Source: an uncultured Collinsella sp. (GTDB lineage: Bacteria; Actinomycetota; Coriobacteriia; Coriobacteriales; Coriobacteriaceae). Taken from it: a stretch of 64,000 nt of DNA. The translations under genes and the position numbers were made by a program. Positions 60,667 through 64,000 of this stretch are shown piece by piece. The notes under the pieces were generated by a model. That model worked only from the letters and a program-made list of their open reading frames with translations, had not been told where the DNA came from and searched no databases. The stretch spans positions 1-64,000 of the forward strand of contig CABUHI010000005.1 of the NCBI GenBank assembly GCA_902491345.1. The letters run 5' to 3'. Each line of letters begins with the position of its first letter. The stretch's first letter is position 1.

Positions 60667-62148
60667 GTGTCAAGAAAAACGATTCGCCTGTTTGCCGTGC
60701 TGGCTGCGGTTCTGTGCGTGCTGACCGCGCGGCCCGGAGTTGCCCGGGCCGAGGCGCTCTTCACCACCGCCGATGGCCGCCAGGCGACCGAAGGCTCCGC
60801 GCTTATCGATGGCGTCGAGTTTGGCCTCAACGCGTTTGAGCGCAATGCCAAGGGCACGGCACGCTCGTTTGCAGGTCAGCCCGAGGGCTATCGATTTCCC
60901 ATCTACAAGAAGACGACCCTCGTGACGGTGACGACGCCTGAGAACATCGTGGTCTGGGTCGACGCCCATGCCGCCAAAGACGCGGGGCTCGACATCTCAA
61001 AGGCAGATGACCAAAAGGCGCTCAAGAAGATGCTCGTAGGGCTCGACAAGTCGCACTCCATGGGTGGGGCGTTGCTGGAGGAATCTAAGCTCGAATGGGT
61101 CTTTATCTCGGATAACGCGCTGGCGCAGGGCGATTACCGCTATCAGTTTAAGGTGAAGGGCGGCAACGGCGATTACTACACGGTGGTGAATGCCGCTGAC
61201 GTCGCGAATGTCGAGCTAGACTTGGGTGACGGCGCCCTGTGGAGTGATAATGCCGCCCTCGTGCGGTATGCGGACGTATCGACGGCGATGCCGCCGTCGC
61301 TGGCGGAGCGCGCCGCAGTCTTCTTTGGTGGTATCGACTATCGTCCGTTTTGGGTGTCTATCAAAACGAGCGGACTTGCCTTGGCGATTGCCTTTGCACT
61401 GGGCCTGTTTGCCGCATGGAAGACCATGGGTACTACGAGCCGCATCAAGGGCCTGCTCGATTCGGTCTTTACTATCCCCATGGTGCTGCCGCCCACGGTG
61501 TGCGGCTTTTTGCTCCTCATGCTGTTTGGCCGCTCGGCCGGGGTGGGCCGGTGGCTGATCGCGCATGGCGTCTCGATCGTCTTTACGTGGCCCGCGGCGG
61601 TGATATCCGCCGTGGTGGTGTCGTTTCCCCTGGTCTACCGTACGGCGCTCGGTGCCTTTGAGAGCCTTGACACGCAGATGCTCGACGCCGCGCGAACCTT
61701 GGGATGGTCCGAACGTCGCATTTTTGCCAGGCTCATGATGCCGCTCGGCTGGCCCTCGATTGCCGCCGGCACGGTGCTTGCCTTCGCGCGTGCCATGGGC
61801 GAGTTTGGCTGCACCCTGTTCTTTGCGGGCAACTATGCCGGCATTACCCAGACCATCCCCATCGCCATCTACTTTGAGTGGATGGGCGGCAACACGTCGG
61901 TGGCTCTCTTTTGGGTTGTCGTCGTGATCGCCTTTAGCTTCTTGGTCATCCTGTTTATCAACATGTACACGGCGCATTCGCAAAAGTATCGCGAGCGGGG
62001 CCTTTCCCGCGCGGAGCGCAAGCAGGCCAAAGATCTCGCCGGACAGGGCGATTCGCTCGACCCAGTCGGCGGCGATGCGCTGCGCATCGATCGCGAGGCG
62101 TTGGCCGAGCTTATGCGCGATGACACGGTCGCAAAGGGAGGTCGATAG
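60667..62148 (+). CDS. modB: Molybdate ABC permease ModB with large exported N-terminal domain
   Basis: 493 aa, about twice the usual ModB length. GTG 60667 follows GAGGAG; the first 25 residues are a signal peptide (LFAVLAAVLCVLTA, cleavage near ARA-EA). A soluble exported domain (about 27-225) of unknown type follows, rich in Tyr/Lys/Asp. The permease core (about 228-440) has five to six membrane segments with AARTLGWSERRIFARLMMP and RAMGEFGCTLFFAGN, the ModB coupling loop. A charged cytoplasmic tail of about 50 residues ends the protein. Confidence 0.88.
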   Translation: MSRKTIRLFAVLAAVLCVLTARPGVARAEALFTTADGRQATEGSALIDGVEFGLNAFERNAKGTARSFAGQPEGYRFPIYKKTTLVTVTTPENIVVWVDAHAAKDAGLDISKADDQKALKKMLVGLDKSHSMGGALLEESKLEWVFISDNALAQGDYRYQFKVKGGNGDYYTVVNAADVANVELDLGDGALWSDNAALVRYADVSTAMPPSLAERAAVFFGGIDYRPFWVSIKTSGLALAIAFALGLFAAWKTMGTTSRIKGLLDSVFTIPMVLPPTVCGFLLLMLFGRSAGVGRWLIAHGVSIVFTWPAAVISAVVVSFPLVYRTALGAFESLDTQMLDAARTLGWSERRIFARLMMPLGWPSIAAGTVLAFARAMGEFGCTLFFAGNYAGITQTIPIAIYFEWMGGNTSVALFWVVVVIAFSFLVILFINMYTAHSQKYRERGLSRAERKQAKDLAGQGDSLDPVGGDALRIDREALAELMRDDTVAKGGR

Positions 62149-62151
62149 GCC

Positions 62152-63222
62152 ATGTCGCTCGTTCTGGATATAAAAAAGCACTATCCCGGGTTTATGCTCG
62201 ACATGCAGCTTGAGGCCGGCGAGGAGCGCGTGGCGTTGCTCGGTGCCTCGGGTTGCGGCAAGAGCTGCACACTTCGCTGCATTGCCGGTGTGGAGACGCC
62301 CGACGAGGGCAAGATCGTCGTCAACGGCGTGACCTTTTTTGACTCGGCGGCGGGCATCAACCTGTCGCCACAGGCGCGCAAATGCGCCCTGCTGTTCCAA
62401 AACTATCAGCTGTTTCCTAACATGACGGTGGCCGATAACGTATGCGCCGGTGTAAAGGATGCGGGCGACGCCGCCGCACGCAAAAAGCTCGCCGAGCGCT
62501 ATCTGAGCATTTTCGGTCTAGCCGATTTTGCCGACCGCTACCCCGCGCGCCTTTCGGGCGGGCAGCAGCAACGCGTGGCGCTTGCCCGTATGCTGGCGGC
62601 GCATCCGGGCATCTTTATGTTCGACGAGCCCATGAGCGCGCTCGATGCCTACCTTAAGAGCGCGCTCGAGCAGAACATGCTCGACCTGTTCGACGTGTGC
62701 AACCGCACCGTGCTCTACGTGAGCCACGACATCGACGAAGCGTGCCGCCTCTGCCAGCGCATCTGCGTGATGCATAACGGGCATGTGGAGGAGATCGGCT
62801 CCGTCGAGGACGTGGTTCGCCGCCCGCAGACGCTGGCGGCACTGCGCCTGACGGGCTGCAAGAACACAAGCCGGGCGCGCAAGATCGGCGACGAAGAAGT
62901 TGAGGCCCTCGACTGGGGCATGACCTTTAGCGTGGGTCGCGAGGTTCCCGATAATGTGGCGTACCTGGGCATTCGCGCAAGCTACTTTCATGTTGACAAT
63001 CGCGCTGAGCGGGGCCGCAACAGCTACGATTTGCACGTGGCCCGTGTGAGCGATTCGCGCTTTGAGCGGCTGGTGTTGCTGGACGTGCCGCGCGTCGATG
63101 CGCCCACGCGTCTGCAGTGGAAGGTCAACAAGGTGGGCATGCCTGTCGACGCGCTGCCGCAAGCAGGCGAGACGCTGCGCATGCATTTTGATGCCAGCAG
63201 GATTCATTTGGTTTGTCGATAG
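62152..63222 (+). CDS. modC: Molybdate ABC transporter ATPase ModC
   Basis: 356 aa. Walker A GASGCGKSC (about 32-40, Cys instead of the usual Ser/Thr at the end), Q-loop FQNYQLFPNMT, signature LSGGQQQRVALARML, Walker B IFMFDEPMSALDA and switch His in VSHDIDEACRL. The C-terminal 130 residues form a TOBE-like regulatory region without the standard molbindin repeats that I can recognise. Starts 3 bases after modB. Confidence 0.92.
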   Translation: MSLVLDIKKHYPGFMLDMQLEAGEERVALLGASGCGKSCTLRCIAGVETPDEGKIVVNGVTFFDSAAGINLSPQARKCALLFQNYQLFPNMTVADNVCAGVKDAGDAAARKKLAERYLSIFGLADFADRYPARLSGGQQQRVALARMLAAHPGIFMFDEPMSALDAYLKSALEQNMLDLFDVCNRTVLYVSHDIDEACRLCQRICVMHNGHVEEIGSVEDVVRRPQTLAALRLTGCKNTSRARKIGDEEVEALDWGMTFSVGREVPDNVAYLGIRASYFHVDNRAERGRNSYDLHVARVSDSRFERLVLLDVPRVDAPTRLQWKVNKVGMPVDALPQAGETLRMHFDASRIHLVCR

Positions 63223-63232
63223 CGCCGGGTAA

Positions 63233-63263
63233 TGCCGTCGGGGATATAAGCCTCGGCGGCTTT
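63233..63263 (+). terminator. Hairpin after modC
   Basis: GCCGTCGGGG pairs with CCTCGGCGGC around ATATAAG, followed by TTTGTCTT. Moderate intrinsic terminator. Confidence 0.6.
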
Positions 63264-63423
63264 GTCTTGCCGCTCGCCGAATGAGGGACGACAAACTCTT
63301 ACCAATCAAGATAATTTTTTATTAAACGACGACGCACGACGCTGTCGTACGAATGTCAACGGTGTTCGTCTGGACGATGACCGTTGATATAGTTGACCTT
63401 AACTTGTAAAGGAGGGTGCGCAC
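63264..63423 (+). promoter_or_regulatory. Leader upstream of the 63424 ORF
   Basis: AT-rich run ATAATTTTTTATTAAA near 63320, then TTGATA and TTGACC near 63384-63396, all possible promoter parts, but no unambiguous -35/-10 pair. CGACGACGCACGACGCTGTCG has internal repeats. AAAGGAGGG just before 63424 is an excellent ribosome site. Confidence 0.35.
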
Positions 63424-63492
63424 ATGCCGCAGACGACATACATTCGCCGCGTTGCCGCGCGTGCCCTATATATAGCTCGGAGTCGCATATGA
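63424..63492 (+). CDS. Arginine-rich 22-codon leader ORF
   Basis: 22 aa, ATG 63424 preceded by AAAGGAGG at ideal spacing. It contains IRRVAARALYIARSRI after MPQTTY: five arginines, two tyrosines. Its TGA (63490-63492) lies within a two-part hairpin: TGAGCA 63490-63495 with TGCTCA 63500-63505, and CTCGGAG 63476-63482 with CTCCGGG 63509-63515. So a ribosome on the ORF must unfold it. Probably a regulatory peptide for the gene at 63652; no known homologue. Confidence 0.6.
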   Translation: MPQTTYIRRVAARALYIARSRI

Positions 63493-63651
63493 GCAGGTAT
63501 GCTCACGGCTCCGGGAGAGACGACGAACAACTAAATAATCGACCGCAAAGCAGGTTCCCTAAAATTCCGGGTTTAGGCGCGGCTGGGTTTTCGCCACCCA
63601 CCGTGCAGCAATACCGTAGCTATTCAATTTTGGTTCGAGAGGGGAACCGTC

Positions 63652-64000
63652 ATGGCTGAAGAATTCGATTTCCATCCGATGTGGGAGAGCCTCGGCATGA
63701 ATCTTGCCGACCACGACATGCTGCTGGGCGCCGTGGGTCAGATGTACGGCGATATGTTTCTGATGCAGCACAATCGCCCCAAGTCCACGTCCTACCTGGA
63801 CTTTGTGGCCACCAACATCCATAGCGGCCGTATTAAGGAGATGCTCGACAAGAAGGAGGCCGGCGAGGCCACCAAGATCGTTGGCAGCTTCTGCGTCTAC
63901 GTGCCCGAGGAGATTGTGCTCGCCTGCGACGGTATCCTCGTGGGTCTGTGCTCGGGTGCCGATTGGGCAACCGATAAGGTCGAGGAGCACCTGCCGCGCA
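63652..64000 (+). CDS. 2-hydroxyacyl-CoA dehydratase family / double-cubane cluster protein, N-terminal part
   Basis: At least 116 residues; the gene runs off the right edge. ATG 63652 follows GAGAGGGGAAC. The visible region has MLLGAVGQMYGDMFLMQHNRP, then VGSFCVYVPEEIVLACDGILVGLCSGAD and VEEHLPR. The GxFCxxxPEE...AxG pattern with the following LPR matches the start of HgdB-like and double-cubane (YjiM-like) proteins. They hold a [4Fe-4S] or [8Fe-9S] cluster and perform low-potential reductions driven by an ATPase activator. The activator gene is not in the window. Confidence 0.82.
   Translation, partial: MAEEFDFHPMWESLGMNLADHDMLLGAVGQMYGDMFLMQHNRPKSTSYLDFVATNIHSGRIKEMLDKKEAGEATKIVGSFCVYVPEEIVLACDGILVGLCSGADWATDKVEEHLPR

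Noticed and set aside
63393..63659. 88-codon frame overlapping the 63424 leader ORF
   Set aside because: It needs a TTG start without a ribosome site; the 63424 frame has the strong site in a different register.

Overview
The window is a continuous piece of a chromosome, about 60% GC and densely packed, from a Coriobacteriia-type actinobacterium, most likely Collinsella or a close relative. This is inferred from a division cluster that has SepF and DivIVA but no ftsA, from TTG/GTG starts and strong Shine-Dalgarno sites, and from gene content typical of anaerobic gut Coriobacteriia (cysteine desulfidase, a double-cubane-type protein, ThiC, several redox enzymes). I saw no tRNA, no rRNA other than RNase P RNA, no CRISPR array, no transposase and no prophage.

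Layout. 1-15.7 kb: the dcw cluster mraZ-rsmH-ftsL-ftsI-murF-mraY-murD-ftsW-murG-murC-murB-ftsQ-ftsZ, opening with a promoter that overlaps MraZ boxes and closing with a terminator after ftsZ. murE is not in its usual place. 15.8-23.8 kb: pgeF, then a complete pstSCAB-phoU phosphate operon inserted between pgeF and its usual partners yggS-sepF-yggT-divIVA. 23.9-26.5 kb (minus): nitroreductase, a PhoU-like DUF47 protein and a Pit phosphate permease. 26.7-30 kb: a small unknown protein, a Bax-inhibitor-1 membrane protein, a PARG-like protein and an SGNH hydrolase, then a three-unit palindrome array. 30.1-33 kb (minus): thiD and thiC with a TPP riboswitch. 33-39.5 kb: yaaA, M18 aminopeptidase, polA, HAD phosphatase. 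39.7-43.3 kb: argG-argH, preceded by an arginine-rich leader peptide with mutually exclusive hairpins. 43.6-50.8 kb: ndk, rpiB, cysteine desulfidase, HAD, rpsA, rnpB, an IMPACT-family protein and a C_GCAxxG protein. 51-57.5 kb: metY, an MFS exporter, xpt, a release-factor-like rescue protein, a lipid kinase and a CLC channel. 57.7-63.2 kb: molybdenum cofactor and molybdate uptake (moeA-mogA-modA-modB-modC). The right edge cuts a 2-hydroxyacyl-CoA dehydratase/double-cubane protein that has its own short arginine-rich upstream ORF.

Working together: the first 24 kb couples peptidoglycan precursor synthesis, septum assembly and polar growth, with phosphate import embedded in the same strand. The two phosphate systems each carry a PhoU-type regulator. 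The molybdenum block makes a complete uptake and insertion pathway.

Most novel candidates: (1) the arginine leader/attenuator before argG; (2) two copies of a roughly 100-nt structured element (46.3 kb and 49.4 kb) with a conserved core but completely different, perfectly paired outer stems; (3) a tandem array of three palindromes with an 80-bp period at 29.85-30.07 kb; (4) a second arginine-rich leader ORF ending in a hairpin at 63.4 kb; (5) an apparent AUC start codon for yggT; (6) a ModB permease carrying an extra exported domain. All of these come from reading the sequence; none was tested by a search.
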